Below are positions 56,001-57,999 of a stretch of 64,000 nucleotides of DNA, piece after piece. A model generated the notes under the pieces. It was given only the letters and a program-made list of their open reading frames with translations, was not told where the DNA came from and ran no database searches. The stretch spans positions 248,001-312,000 of the forward strand of contig JAMPIV010011341.1 in NCBI GenBank assembly GCA_024509875.1, read 5' to 3'. The DNA is from Oreohelix idahoensis. Its lineage: Eukaryota; Mollusca; Gastropoda; Stylommatophora; Oreohelicidae. Both the position numbers and the translations under genes were made by a program. How positions within the stretch are numbered: the stretch's first letter is position 1; each line of letters begins with the position of its first letter.

Positions 56001-57554
56001 GGGCTTTTCCATGTGTATAGTTTCCTTGGGTGGTGTTCAAAAAGGTATTACATATCTTCTTCTTCTTCCTCGTTCGTCCTGAAAAGGACGGTGGTTGCGT
56101 TGTGTCTGTTTACGCCTAAGCTGTGATATCTGCACCTTTCGGTCGACACATCCGACTTCTGCACGGCATTTTTTGGGACCGGGTTTGCCTTCCCTCTTCG
56201 ATCCGTGCTTGCTCAGCCAGACTGCACTGCTGCAGACTGTTTCCAGGACCACCACGTGGAGGTGGAGCACGGTCTTGACCAGCTCTGGTTCGCTGGTCCT
56301 GACGCAAGCAGTCAAGCTATGAGTCGCTGACTGCGTTCTCTATTGCTGCGACTTAGGGTCCCGTATTACATATGACCAGCTGGTTTTCTTCACAGAACTG
56401 GATAAGTCTATCTCCTCTATCATTTCTTTTCCCTAATCCATACTGTCCTACTATTTTCATGTATTTTCCTTTTCCTAATTTTGCATTCATATTACCCATC
56501 ACTATCAACACATCTGTAGATTTTACTGGTTTAAGTGTGTGTTGTAGCTCTTCGTAGTATTCCTCTATTTCTTCTTTGCTGTGTTCTTTAGTTGGTGCAT
56601 ATGTTTGTAAGATTGATATGTCAAATGGCTTAGCTCTCATTTTTAGTAACATCATTCTGTCATTGTGTGTCCAGTATCCACATACATATTTTTCTAATTC
56701 CTTTTTTATCAACATTCCTACTCCTCTTTCATGTTTTTCTCCTCCTGAGTGTATAAGCGTGTATTGGTCTCTTTTTATGTAGCCTGTATCCAATAATCTT
56801 GCCTCTGCAACTCCCAGTATATCAAGTTTCATAATTTTTGCCTCTAAAATGAGATTATCTAGCTTTCCTGCTCCGTTTAGAGTTCTAACGATCCATGTTC
56901 CTATTTTTAGGCTCCTACAAGAACACATGAATGCTTTGATGCAGGCTTCCTGCAAGACAACCAGCAGCTGTGGTGGTTCCATAATCCATAGGGAACAAAA
57001 ACAGAAGAAATGAATTTATGAGAATTGAAACGGTAAAATCTGACAAAAACTAAATTGTTCTCTATCACTAAAACATGTCCACCACGGATCACCAAACTAC
57101 AACAAAATTATGAAGTTAAAACACCAACCTTTTTAGGCTTGTTAGCGTAGTCTGGCTGTTTATTATTAAAGCCTCCACGGAAACCACCTCGAAAGCCATG
57201 ACCTCTTTGGTGACCTCTCACAAAACCCCTGCCCCGACCAGCATGATGCTGAAAATGTTGGCCACCATTCTGTTGACCATGACTGCTCTGCATATTGCTA
57301 AATGGAAAATTTTCAATTGATCCACTTGACGTTTCCTGACCAAAACTGTTAGATGGAAAATTTGGTTGCTGTACAACATGGGGTGGGATCATAAAACTGT
57401 GGATGTTGAAACTGTGTCTTTCTGGAGGTGGTTTCCAAGGACATCTGTTGTTAAATCGTGGTGGTCCACAAAAATTTTGAGGATTCCTCATTCCTGGATT
57501 GCCAACGGGAGCAGGATATGATCCATATCGAGGACGAATATTTGGAAAGGCCAT
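19938..57554 (-). CDS. NUFIP1: NUFIP1 orthologue, eight exons (span incl. introns)
   Basis: NUFIP1 is a nuclear RNA-binding adaptor. With ZNHIT3 it loads SNU13 (15.5K) during box C/D snoRNP assembly, and it has also been described as an FMRP partner and a ribophagy receptor. I joined eight minus-strand exons with GT-AG borders and consistent phases into about 564 codons; human NUFIP1 is 495. Order: a Pro/Gly/RGG-rich N-terminus; a C2H2 finger (C158, C161, H174, H178); a second Cys/His motif from 181; the conserved KKWRDERKR-NYPT segment; RGEVLETKECGKM, which matches the SNU13-binding (PEP) region; an RG-rich stretch; a low-complexity S/T/N-rich region; and the C-terminal LLAPDIKRERNKILQC helix. 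An in-frame TAA lies 10 codons before the ATG. Expression and UTR limits cannot be seen. Confidence 0.93.
20160..20600 (-). mobile_element. Family E LINE fragment with a 49-bp tandem repeat
   Basis: The minus strand carries the end of the family E ORF. Tandem units at about 20,385-20,560 (roughly 3.5 copies, near 49 bp, containing CATCCTGTCAGACCACTTCA) encode the segment 'IEGLKWSDRMTIVQLNETR', homologous to 'IEGLKWYDKVTNVELMTRT' in the intact copy. It lies in NUFIP1 intron 7, just upstream of exon 8. Confidence 0.8.
20385..20560. repeat. 49-bp tandem repeat inside family E
   Basis: The units hold AGTCATCCTGTCAGACCACT and TCAATCCTTGTCTCATTCAG. They cover the same LINE region that expanded as 26-bp units at 7,667 and 25,077, but with a different period. 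Confidence 0.9.
20860..21010 (+). repeat. Family J repeat
   Basis: Family J blocks ATGTGGCTAGCACCTCATCA, CATTCATGTTTCAGTGCAGG and TCCTGCAAGGGGACCAGG are present. It flanks the 36-bp array on the left. Confidence 0.6.
21060..21462. repeat. 36-bp minisatellite, about 11 copies
   Basis: The unit is TATACAGCTTCTCACACCAC plus GGCATTAGGTGGTGGC. As 36 is a multiple of 3, open frames appear on both strands (HGIRWWLYSFSH on plus, LMPWCEKLYSHH on minus). They are products of the period and not proteins. The array lies between two family J copies. Confidence 0.96.
21515..21670 (+). repeat. Family J repeat
   Basis: Blocks CATGTCATATAAGCCACATG, AATCTCATTGTGTAAAACAA and GGGGACCAGCGGCAGTGGTG mark it. Confidence 0.6.
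21715..22718 (-). mobile_element. 5'-truncated RTE-like LINE (family D)
   Basis: An open frame of 301 codons (21,736-22,641) continues upstream in frame to about 22,718 (LYDNARCCVRT, TGVKQGC). It holds the reverse-transcriptase palm motif as FADD (in LDFADDVAF) rather than YADD, then LTYGCESWKI, WSYIGHVLRM and GKRKKGRPKETLRRT. The endonuclease and RT fingers are lost by truncation. The tail is an (ATT)n repeat at 21,716-21,730. There is no internal stop, so it is a young copy. Its 5' end lies only about 26 bp from the donor of NUFIP1 exon 7. Confidence 0.9.
22745..23307 (-). CDS. NUFIP1: NUFIP1 exon 7 (disordered linker)
   Basis: 563 bp: two bases complete a codon split with exon 6, then 187 codons. 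The acceptor is TTTTCTTGTACAG and the donor AAAAG|GTAGGG, phase 0. The encoded region is rich in S, T, P and N, with a basic patch QAKKKKKEQ, and ends in LRKYTLLEK, which continues into LLAPDI of exon 8. The minus-strand frame used here is the only one open across the exon. Confidence 0.92.
23860..24000 (+). repeat. Family J repeat
   Basis: Blocks CTCAGGTATGTTGTAAGCAG, CAACCTCATCACGTAAAACA and GCTTCCTTCAAGGGA are present. Confidence 0.55.
24000..24455 (+). repeat. tRNA-headed SINE between direct repeats
   Basis: A tRNA-like head starts at about 24,120: GGCTAAGAGGTATGGC (A-box-like), then GGTTCGATTCCCAGTTGAGG (B-box) at about 24,166. The body runs to about 24,370. An 80-bp sequence containing ACATGATTC, AAAAGGTGGA and TTTTTTGTGATATTATTCAT occurs on both sides (about 24,011-24,093 and 24,372-24,450). 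It is far too long for a normal target duplication. The anticodon arm is not credible, so this is not a tRNA gene. Confidence 0.75.
24795..25550 (+). mobile_element. Family E LINE relic with a 26-bp minisatellite
   Basis: The plus strand has a degenerate palm motif (LNFADGLALLSHN near 24,870), then LFYGSQTRRR and LRRIERFK, then the minisatellite, then the end of the E protein up to about 25,550. Most of the RT core is missing. It lies in NUFIP1 intron 6 and is antisense to the gene. Confidence 0.8.
25077..25440. repeat. 26-bp minisatellite inside family E, about 14 copies
   Basis: The unit is GACAAGGTCACCAATGTGGA plus ACTGAT, with a few ACCAGA-type short units at the start and end. It expands the same LINE segment as the array at 7,667-8,008. 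Internal variants (GGTCACCAATG here, GATCACCAACG there) differ, so the expansions look independent. Confidence 0.96.
25540..25830 (-). mobile_element. Family E LINE fragment, minus strand
   Basis: The plus-strand sequence TCCTGGGATTCCAGAATAAAGG, AGTCTCTACCTCTCAT-like and GTCATCAGTTCCACATCAGTG are the antisense of the family E C-terminal region. Coding is lost. It is oriented opposite to the neighbouring E relic at 24,795-25,550. Confidence 0.7.
25940..26300 (-). mobile_element. Family M LINE fragment with a tandem repeat
   Basis: The sequence is the inverse of the block at 4,255-4,505 (GGCCAAACCAAT against the FGHL region; CCATGTTTGACACTGATAGC against 4,316-4,336). A unit of about 58 bp with CTCCTGGTAACATTAATGGC is repeated about 2.5 times at 26,030-26,180. 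Confidence 0.6.
26301..27489. other. No gene recognised (NUFIP1 intron 6)
   Basis: A short segment, TTTGTTAGCCTCTCGACAC plus CAAGCTAACCTTCTC, occurs twice (about 26,908-26,943 and 27,030-27,065). A 102-codon minus-strand frame at 26,281-26,589 is polar but matches nothing I know and has no convincing splice sites. The rest is unassigned. Confidence 0.5.
27490..28245 (+). mobile_element. 5'-truncated family E LINE, frame intact
   Basis: An open frame of 246 codons (27,503-28,243) covers the region after the RT palm: [77 protein letters not shown], and a natural stop. The parent of the 26-bp minisatellites is seen here once, at about 27,924, coding DKVTNVELM. It is antisense to NUFIP1, in intron 6, and cannot make an active enzyme. 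Confidence 0.88.
28555..28755 (+). mobile_element. Family E scrap
   Basis: GCTGGAAACCCCCAGGGTAA, GAGACCAAAGAACACACTGA and AACTTGAGCTGATGGCACA match the last part of family E. It has stops and no tail. Confidence 0.65.
28756..29537. other. No gene; an internal duplicate
   Basis: A segment of about 55 bp (28,976-29,030; TTCTAACCATTTCACTTGAA and GCATGATTTCCAAACAC) recurs diverged at about 29,323-29,380. No coding signal. Confidence 0.5.
29538..29595. repeat. 58-bp perfect palindrome
   Basis: The 29-bp left arm (starting AGAAAATTCACACACCCAAC) is followed with no loop by its exact complement (ending GGTGTGTGAATTTTCT). The centre is at 29,566/29,567. It can extrude as a cruciform or fold as an RNA hairpin. 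Confidence 0.97.
29597..29816. repeat. 220-bp near-perfect palindrome
   Basis: The arms are about 110 bp each and mirror around 29,706/29,707. The outer ends are CACAGGGTTC and GAACCCTGTG, and the centre is CTAATTAG. A few mismatches and single-base indels occur at about one third of the arm. It has no coding content and no recognised terminal duplication. It lies in NUFIP1 intron 6, 19 bp after the donor of exon 6, so the pre-mRNA would start its intron with a very stable hairpin. Confidence 0.96.
29836..30062 (-). CDS. NUFIP1: NUFIP1 exon 6 (RG-rich region)
   Basis: 227 bp. The acceptor is TTTTGTTGTTTCTAG, and one base completes a Gly codon with exon 5. It encodes KMWRGRGRHRGRGG, then alternating RG/HG repeats and an acidic S/D/P/E tail. 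Two donors are possible, ATTG|GTAGGT and GTAG|GTAGAT, four bases apart. Only the first keeps the long frame of exon 7; the second leads to an early stop. RG repeats fit RNA binding and arginine methylation. Confidence 0.9.
30390..30680 (-). mobile_element. Family N LINE fragment
   Basis: It has the same order of blocks as 14,454-14,770 (GGTGATCATGTCTCTCCACA, CATCTTTCTATGCCAT, GGCATCCTCATTTTCC). It is non-coding and lies in NUFIP1 intron 5. Confidence 0.5.
30810..31090 (+). mobile_element. Family E relic
   Basis: AAAAGTTCCAGACTTTCATA, GGATCTGATGACAAGAACCA, GGCGATGGATCGTACA and AGGCAGTCATTTGACTGGAA align in order with family E from about 27,870 to 28,150. Heavily mutated. Confidence 0.7.
31208..31300 (-). 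CDS. NUFIP1: NUFIP1 exon 5 (NYPT / PEP region)
   Basis: 93 bp. The acceptor is CACAAAACTAG, with one base finishing an Arg codon. It encodes NYPTASNLAKKVQEKEDKVA, then RGEVLETKEC, and leaves GG for the next exon. NYPT and RGxVLxT are the strongest family signatures. The second belongs to the segment that contacts SNU13 in NUFIP1/Rsa1. Donor GTATG. Confidence 0.94.
31388..31722. repeat. 46-bp minisatellite, about seven copies
   Basis: The unit has GTCTTAGGACACAGTCAGCT and CTCAACACAGATCTATAAA. Its parent element was not recognised. It starts about 90 bp upstream of NUFIP1 exon 5, in intron 4. Confidence 0.95.
32340..33155 (+). mobile_element. Decayed mariner transposon (IS630/Tc1/mariner)
   Basis: An open frame of 140 codons (32,355-32,777) encodes the paired-type helix-turn-helix DNA-binding half (KQRYVIEFLNAE, STVDVSTVRRWV, GRPSTAVTPHNI, LSISKGSVQNIIKDLGYSKV). 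A frameshift at about 32,730 leads to a short catalytic start with GDETWVHFF, which has the first Asp of the DD34D triad. About half of the catalytic domain is then missing before a C-terminal scrap at 32,930-33,035. The right end carries a terminal-repeat-like ATGAGGCATTACTTTTTGACC (about 33,133-33,155). No matching left end is seen. Inactive, in NUFIP1 intron 4. Confidence 0.85.
33460..33571 (-). mobile_element. 3' scrap of family A LINE
   Basis: The minus strand matches the last 100 bp of A, from CGAGCAAAGTGGAATCAA to GGATCAAAGAAAGAGAAG. It is inserted into repeat R at a TAAATTTTGGG site. Confidence 0.85.
33572..34231. repeat. Repeat R, copy 1 (interrupted)
   Basis: About 460 bp of AT-rich non-coding sequence, near-identical to 60,806-61,262 in inverted orientation. 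Blocks include AATAGCTAAGATACCCCCC, TGAGATATCTTGGGC, GACCAGATATAGATATTAAC and GGGGGTTTAACCTCCCCTTAA. Both copies diverge exactly at a TTAA next to CCCC, the target used by piggyBac. In this copy the next bases read into a piggyBac transposase. The 193-bp insertion at 33,598-33,790 breaks it. Confidence 0.9.
33598..33790 (-). mobile_element. 193-bp SINE-like element with a family A tail
   Basis: It is flanked by TGTACACAT at 33,589-33,597 and 33,791-33,799. Repeat R copy 2 has the site uninterrupted. On the minus strand the first half (ending about 33,690) is non-coding, with a short hairpin AACGCCTTTAGGCGT. The second half resembles the family A 3' end (AGACGCCGCAAGGCGTAATGG, GACTGCTTGG, AAGGATGGAAGAAGAAG). 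A SINE that took the tail of LINE A is the simplest reading. No polymerase III boxes are clear. Confidence 0.75.
34232..35401 (+). mobile_element. piggyBac transposase relic with a LINE insertion
   Basis: It starts LWILVDADTGFTYDF, continues frameshifted (AYDVAVRLIKSHINQGYRLLF), and ends in an open frame of 133 codons (35,000-35,401) with YNTHMGGVDKLDQL. This is a hallmark of piggyBac transposases and holds a conserved catalytic Asp; KYWKTLFYHFDIARVNSYI follows. Stops and frameshifts occur between these parts, and a piece of LINE RT (34,539-34,736) lies inside. The N-terminal part is absent. It is antisense to NUFIP1, intron 4. Confidence 0.85.
34539..34736 (+). pseudogene. RTE-like RT scrap inside piggyBac
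   Basis: It encodes MLRILLNRIKQKSEEILSEE, then QAGFRPKRSTSEQIFNIRLL: the RT finger motif that family A lacks. It is bordered on both sides by piggyBac-like or unassigned sequence, with no tail visible. Confidence 0.75.
35402..36110. other. AT-rich, no gene (NUFIP1 intron 4)
   Basis: It probably includes the 3' UTR and end of the piggyBac relic. No terminal repeat with a TTAA was found. The last 50 bp lead to the donor of exon 4. Confidence 0.5.
36111..36193 (-). CDS. NUFIP1: NUFIP1 exon 4
   Basis: 83 bp. The acceptor is TTGTTTATTTCAG, phase 0, and the donor AAAAG|GTATAT leaves two bases. It encodes QHRSGIAKKVWSMESEEDIK, then KWRDERK. The 'EEI-KWR-ERR' pattern directly before NYPT is diagnostic of the NUFIP1 family. 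Confidence 0.94.
36470..36970 (+). repeat. Two adjacent SINE pieces
   Basis: 36,480-36,650 is the headless SINE body also seen at 2,815 (GTAAATGGGTACC, GCTGGACCTAGTG, ATATCTGCTTG). 36,750-36,970 starts with a tRNA-like head (TTAGTGCACTGGC, then CGGTTCGATCCCCAGTTGAG at about 36,796) followed by a different body (GATCCAGCCCCATGA, GGTTAAAGGCAGGCAG). Neither folds as a functional tRNA. Confidence 0.7.
37011..38521 (+). mobile_element. pogo/Tigger DNA transposon relic
   Basis: The ends are ATTCTAAAATCTCATTTTAC on the left and GTAAAATGAGACTGCATTGTA on the right, inverted and TA-flanked. Between them are plus-strand remnants of a Tigger-like transposase: MSVRKNADGHPTQSAV near 37,213, IKESVQKTTKLCASNVSDT near 37,407, and a C-terminal DPNWECSSTVKRGI near 38,097. 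Stops and frameshifts are many, and the central DDE domain is largely gone. It lies in NUFIP1 intron 3. Confidence 0.8.
38531..39330 (+). mobile_element. 5'-truncated family A LINE with target duplication
   Basis: It is flanked by GTAGTTTAAGA at 38,520-38,530 and 39,331-39,341. The 5' target copy overlaps the right end of the Tigger relic, so A inserted after it. An open frame (38,586-39,125) reads QVGLNINLRKSEVTTLNVSN to WVGHVLRRDPDAI. One TGA (39,123) breaks GK|KRGRPKTTWRRT; the rest of the frame continues to the natural end. Tail GATCAAAGAAGAAGAAGAA. Confidence 0.92.
39385..39630 (+). mobile_element. Mosaic mini-copy of family A patched with flanking DNA
   Basis: The target duplication is TGTTACACAT (39,375-39,384 and 39,631-39,640). 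Pieces of A (AACATTTGGAAGTCTTCCCA to GGAGAGTAA; CTGAGATGCAAAGAA; GGCCGCCGACCGAGC onwards; GGATCAAAGAAGAAGAAG) alternate with copies of host sequence found just upstream (GTAGTTTAAGAATTGCCACT at 39,489, TTTTACAGT at 39,532). The order of both sources is kept. It is only 246 bp long. Confidence 0.85.
40003..41943 (-). mobile_element. 5'-truncated RNase H LINE (family H)
   Basis: Minus-strand frames in order: RT core (WVDLEKAFDKVWKDGL, EQGVPQGGVLSPTLFLTYIN, a palm degenerated to FADG), thumb (ALRIITGGMKSTP), RNase H (AYIDGSAAN, SSNFRAEAEALKTA, FSDVLSVI, QWIPSHCNIPGNEEADRLAK), and the C-terminal segment (RSEQVVIFGLHTDHNRLR) with its cysteine knuckle incomplete. There are at least four frameshifts. 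The 3' end is GAACGAAGAAGAAG. It is jockey/I-like by architecture. Its 5' end lies about 78 bp from the donor of NUFIP1 exon 3. Confidence 0.88.
42022..42084 (-). CDS. NUFIP1: NUFIP1 exon 3 (second Cys/His motif)
   Basis: 63 bp, 21 codons, phase 0 at both ends. The acceptor is CTTGTTTTATTCTGCAG and the donor ATG|GTAAGA. It encodes CSFKDCPFIAAPKLVHLHMS: C-x4-C-x9-H-x-H, continuing the finger of exon 2 as in other NUFIP1 proteins. Confidence 0.94.
42230..42880 (-). mobile_element. Decayed family A LINE beside a tRNA-like head
   Basis: 42,305-42,560 on the minus strand matches the A 3' end (GTGGAGACAGTTTGTTGCTG, ACGCCACCAGGCGTTATAG). Further parts of the A C-terminus reach about 42,880 with gaps. 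At 42,238-42,290 on the plus strand, GGCACAGTGGTTAGAG and GGGTTTGAAAC resemble polymerase III boxes of a SINE head. Confidence 0.65.
42881..44150. other. No gene; a 21-bp inverted pair may mark a small DNA transposon
   Basis: TTTAACTGATTCCGTACG at about 43,424-43,441 is repeated inverted at about 44,099-44,116 with one adjacent mismatch. They would enclose about 690 bp with no ORF. I cannot show a target duplication. The rest of NUFIP1 intron 2 here is unassigned. Confidence 0.4.
44151..44891 (+). mobile_element. 5' part of a LINE with an N-terminal C2H2 motif
   Basis: The open frame 44,406-44,891 contains FPCACGRKFSTQRGMKIHRT followed by KKGC: a C-x-C...H...C type finger found at the N-terminus of LINE proteins in many invertebrates. 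After about residue 105 the frame no longer looks like protein. No RT follows. Upstream, 44,220-44,405 may be its 5' UTR. I prefer a LINE fragment to a host zinc-finger gene. Confidence 0.55.
44893..44995 (-). mobile_element. Family E scrap
   Basis: GATCTTGTCAGACCATTTTA and CTCCTTCCATTCT are the antisense of the 'RRIEGLKWSDK' segment of family E. About 100 bp. Confidence 0.55.
45126..45239 (-). CDS. NUFIP1: NUFIP1 exon 2 (C2H2 zinc finger)
   Basis: 114 bp, 38 codons, phase 0. It encodes QKVDKRDLPEKNVYC, then CDICDRGFKTADKYQEHVDG and HIK. The finger is C-x2-C-x12-H-x3-H. The first CAG codon may belong to the intron (tandem acceptors CAGCAG), so one residue is optional. Donor AAG|GTTAGC. Confidence 0.95.
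45486..46768. repeat. 54-bp minisatellite, about 21 copies
   Basis: The unit is CATGTGACTGGCAACTTCAT plus CATGTTAAACAAACTGCCAC plus ACAAACTACAAGAC. As 54 is a multiple of 3, repeat frames appear on both strands. An extra A in some units shifts frames, as expected for non-coding sequence. A MITE interrupts it at 46,256. Confidence 0.97.
46256..46394. mobile_element. 139-bp piggyBac-type MITE
   Basis: The terminal inverted repeats are CTCTTACTATACG and, at the other end, CGGATAGTAAGAG (13 bp, one mismatch). Each is bordered by TTAA (46,252-46,255 and 46,395-46,398). Uninterrupted neighbouring units read GGCAACTTAATCATG with a single TTAA, which is the empty site. The inside has a palindrome (AGCTAAAACCGCG ... 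CGCGCTAGTTTAGCT) and no ORF. Confidence 0.95.
46838..47112. repeat. About 95-bp tandem repeat, three copies
   Basis: The units share AGTTTCTATACTTGAATGAA, TACTGTAATACAGTTAAT and CAGACTCTTGACAGTGCAAG. Parent not recognised. Confidence 0.93.
47213..48090 (+). mobile_element. Heavily mutated family A LINE, 5' truncated
   Basis: In order: GTGATGCGCCAGACAACAGC, a palm region mutated to 'EYVNDIALF', YLGCIVT, scattered C-terminal blocks, and the end GATGCCACCAGGCATGATGG to GGACCAAAGAAGAAG. Many stops and indels make it older than the copies at 15,173 and 38,531. NUFIP1 intron 1. Confidence 0.8.
48395..49050 (+). repeat. Family J repeat with a 57-bp minisatellite
   Basis: 48,395-48,935 holds about nine units with GTAATGTGAGTCTGTGCATG and TTGACAACCTCATCAAGTAA. 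Two units lack the CAGTACGAGGC part. 48,935-49,050 is the right part of family J (AAAGCACCACTACAAGAGTA, ATGCTCCATAGGGAGC). This is the left half of J multiplied; at 45,486 a partly overlapping segment was multiplied. Confidence 0.92.
49095..49285. repeat. Poly-G tract in a 24-bp repeat
   Basis: 49,117-49,208 is G with only a few T and one A. It is bordered by three to four units of CACTGTGTAGTTTATGGAGG. It can form G-quadruplexes on the plus strand. The exact length is doubtful because such tracts assemble badly. The short unit ends in a G run, so the tract probably grew from it. Confidence 0.9.
49572..49638 (-). mobile_element. 3' end of family C, cut off by the family B insertion
   Basis: Its antisense is GGAGATGGCAGCTGATAATA plus a tail TGATGG. 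It corresponds to 3,412-3,465 in the short C copy. The rest of the element continues at 53,698 after the B insertion; GGATCTCCACATCTT is duplicated at the junction. Confidence 0.88.
49673..50393 (-). pseudogene. RNase H and C-terminal knuckle of family B, after the TAG
   Basis: It is in frame with the main ORF through VPTGKFCNNYDAEVQAIKVA, FLTDARSAL and QWIPSHCGIPGNERADGLAK. The acidic residues and the His of RNase H (D in DGSA, E in DAEVQ, D in TDARS, H in SHCG, D in ERAD) are all present. A frameshift lies in an A run at about 50,025. The remaining part has LRLRTGHNRLRSHM and CTCGQAPQTAEHVLQDCPEY, a C-C-H-C knuckle, then a natural stop. Confidence 0.9.
50394..53573 (-). CDS. Endonuclease-RT of family B, 1,059 codons to a premature TAG
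   Basis: A Pro/Gly-rich start (residues 1-85) precedes the endonuclease: IMHWNAEGI from about 87, CCLQETHL, GDFNSHSQSWG, and SDHRP at 292-296. The RT follows: KSPGVDGVSNEMI, SYRPISLTSCL, QQAGFRQCYSTEDQ, WIDLRKAFDKVWKEG, HGVPQGGVLSPTLF and the palm YADD at 751-754. Then come the thumb (ALRVITGAMKSTPIV) and the first strand of RNase H, YTDGSAQNAV, after which a TAG replaces a sense codon (probably CAG). The enzyme would copy element RNA at nicked DNA. All RT motifs look intact. Confidence 0.93.
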   Translation of the reverse strand: MLKTEATSQEAHHSNQDATHMRYGSMPISAKRYGTRPVTDTQAGAVPGPLPRKGPTPTTGGPSQLPRGARRHENRATGQAKKRPFKIMHWNAEGINSKKDGYSKKLELENILNEEQVNVCCLQETHLNKDIAFKIRGYQCYRSDRIDRRKGGILTLVRNNISACQLETYMERAEYQMLHLRTESSEFHLLNYYCPSDRPLALDTIPAKERLIVCGDFNSHSQSWGYDHMDRRGEELENWQDDNGLILINQPIDPPTFYSRSWHTTSTPDLAFHSPSLEWNTTRVVGKQLGGSDHRPVFLIVENELVKESSTLSRWNYKKADWTMYQHRTSILARDLIVDKDINKLVDEFSRCILQAARETIPRGARKHYKPYWNSELEQLHNDVETSRKQAETSPCQEHHNNYQQAKAKFQMAKLQARRRSWKEKTESLNFERDTRKLWKLVKQLNDEGTERNSRIALYKDGNILMGKQAADHFADSFAKDNNIEVSPEKQQETREKQQYAGRDGTIPEVMEAPITFRELELAISKLKMRKSPGVDGVSNEMIKNLGTAAKTKLLQIFNICWNSGRVPQTWREAIMIPLLKPGKDSSTASSYRPISLTSCLCKTMERIINLRLQWYLESENLLVPQQAGFRQCYSTEDQATYLSQEIEDALQDKKLVLAAWIDLRKAFDKVWKEGLLKKLRNCRVNGKMYKWVKAYLHNRRARVQLDGLKSKKILLRHGVPQGGVLSPTLFLVYINDLVAELPHGMKVAMYADDLVIWCTDEHATVATKLLQRAIDALTSWANRWCVSINTDKCSTTLFTLSPKQKAGVIKINEELLREDKQPTYLGVTFDDRLTWKQHINKAATKARRKLAILRKLSGTTWGASGKILSKVYQQGIRPHLEYGSAAWCPASNTTLQELDKVQNQALRVITGAMKSTPIVKMEKMGRIQALRERRDTKVLTQAEKFLCMPSHPMKDRFQNLAMGRLKRSSFIHQAKRLRRQTSDLPEVNSPLKSVPEQTPWREEHGLPVHIHTKVKGIFDRDEQNSVQRRTVTLSFLDDEYPQDLWVRVYTDGSAQNAV
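53894..54196 (+). repeat. SINE-like insert replacing part of family C
   Basis: The plus strand has TAGCTAGGCGGGG and GGGTTCAAACGAACG about 35 bp later, possible polymerase III A and B boxes. A body with GGGCACGCAGGCCCGTCTTA and GTTCGAGTGGATAAGCC follows. No clear target duplication is seen, and 225 bp of family C are missing at the site, so insertion came with a deletion. Confidence 0.5.
56056..56362 (-). mobile_element. 307-bp SINE with an 11-bp target duplication
   Basis: It is flanked by GTATTACATAT at 56,045-56,055 and 56,363-56,373, and splits the endonuclease of family C. On the minus strand it starts GGGACCCTAAGTCGCAGCAA and ends GACGAACGAGGAAGAAGAAG. The last bases match the 3' ends of LINEs B and H (GAACGAAAGAAGAAG and GAACGAAGAAGAAG). 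No long ORF is meant; a 92-codon frame is accidental. No tRNA or 5S head is recognised. Confidence 0.85.
56905..57005 (+). repeat. Family J fragment
   Basis: Right half only: CCTACAAGAACACATGAATG, GCAGGCTTCCTGCAAG, GGTGGTTCCATAATCCATAG. Confidence 0.6.
57129..57554 (-). CDS. NUFIP1: NUFIP1 exon 1 (start, Pro/Gly-rich N-terminus)
   Basis: 142 codons from ATG to AAAAAG|GTTGGT, phase 0. It starts MAFPNIRPRYGSYPAPVGNP and ends NKQPDYANKPKK. It is rich in P, N, Q and H, with an RGRGFVRGHQRGHGFRGGFR stretch. A low-complexity N-terminus is usual for the family and is the least conserved part, so this exon is assigned by position, strand, phase and composition rather than by similarity. An in-frame TAA 30 bp upstream supports the start codon. 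Confidence 0.82.
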
Positions 57555-57779
57555 TATGTAAGAATAACAGGTAAATTGGAGTTATTAAATGTCACTTCTG
57601 ATGCTTCAAACAGTCTTGACAAACAAAAGTGCATCTCAGCTACATACTGTATTCTGGAAAATAATGTATAAATTATATTGTTGATAATTTCTGCTGATGG
57701 TTTAATGAATTCAGTATGAAAACCAAACAACTACTGATTAATAGCATACTCTTACCAATTCTTTGTTATCAGTGCATTT
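57555..57779. other. 5' flank of NUFIP1
   Basis: AT-rich. It holds the in-frame TAA before the ATG. I see no TATA box or CpG-rich promoter. From about 57,700 the sequence AAACCAAACAACTACTGAT and CTTACCAATTCTTTGTTATC recalls the dispersed block at 4,268-4,310. Confidence 0.5.
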
Positions 57780-57910
57780 GCCTTCCCTGACTCAAGTGCA
57801 GAGTCAGGTACCCATTTTACAGCTGGGTAGCCTGAAGTGTGACGCTACCAGGTATCAAGCCTGGAAACTTTGCCAAGAGAGGCAAGCGCTCTTACCATTC
57901 TGCCAAAAGG
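57780..57910 (-). repeat. tRNA-headed SINE, minus strand
   Basis: The minus strand starts GGCAGAATGGTAAGAGCG (A-box-like), then GGCTTGATACCTGG, then the body CCCAGCTGTAAAATGGGTAC. It is the cleanest join of head and body for this SINE family in the window. Confidence 0.75.
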
Positions 57911-57999
57911 ATGATCAGATCATTACATGATGTTAAAGTCTGCTGAGGTGCATATGTGGCATCCCACCATCATTAAAGTCAACATAAAACTCCCAAGTT

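Larger units (their letters stand above)
53698..56990 (-). mobile_element. RTE-like LINE (family C), 5' part, with insertions
   Basis: Minus strand, in order from 56,982: endonuclease (IGTWIVRTLNGAGKL, LQTYAPTKEHSKEE, VMGNMNAKLG), a 307-bp SINE at 56,056-56,362, SDHNPVVI at about 55,880, a linker with stops, RT (ITLPKKPNATECSDFKTISL, EEQFGFRWNSGT, FIDYKNAFDRVHHEKI, RGVRQGCVLSPCLFNLYTEK, YADD in LRYADDTVLL), then YLGQIITEDGR. About 225 bp present in the short copy (3,663-3,887) is replaced here by 300 bp of other sequence (53,894-54,196). Several frameshifts: a pseudogene. Confidence 0.88.

Noticed and set aside
56037..56315. 92-codon minus-strand frame in the 307-bp SINE
   Set aside because: It lies inside a SINE with a target duplication, and has no homologue I recognise.
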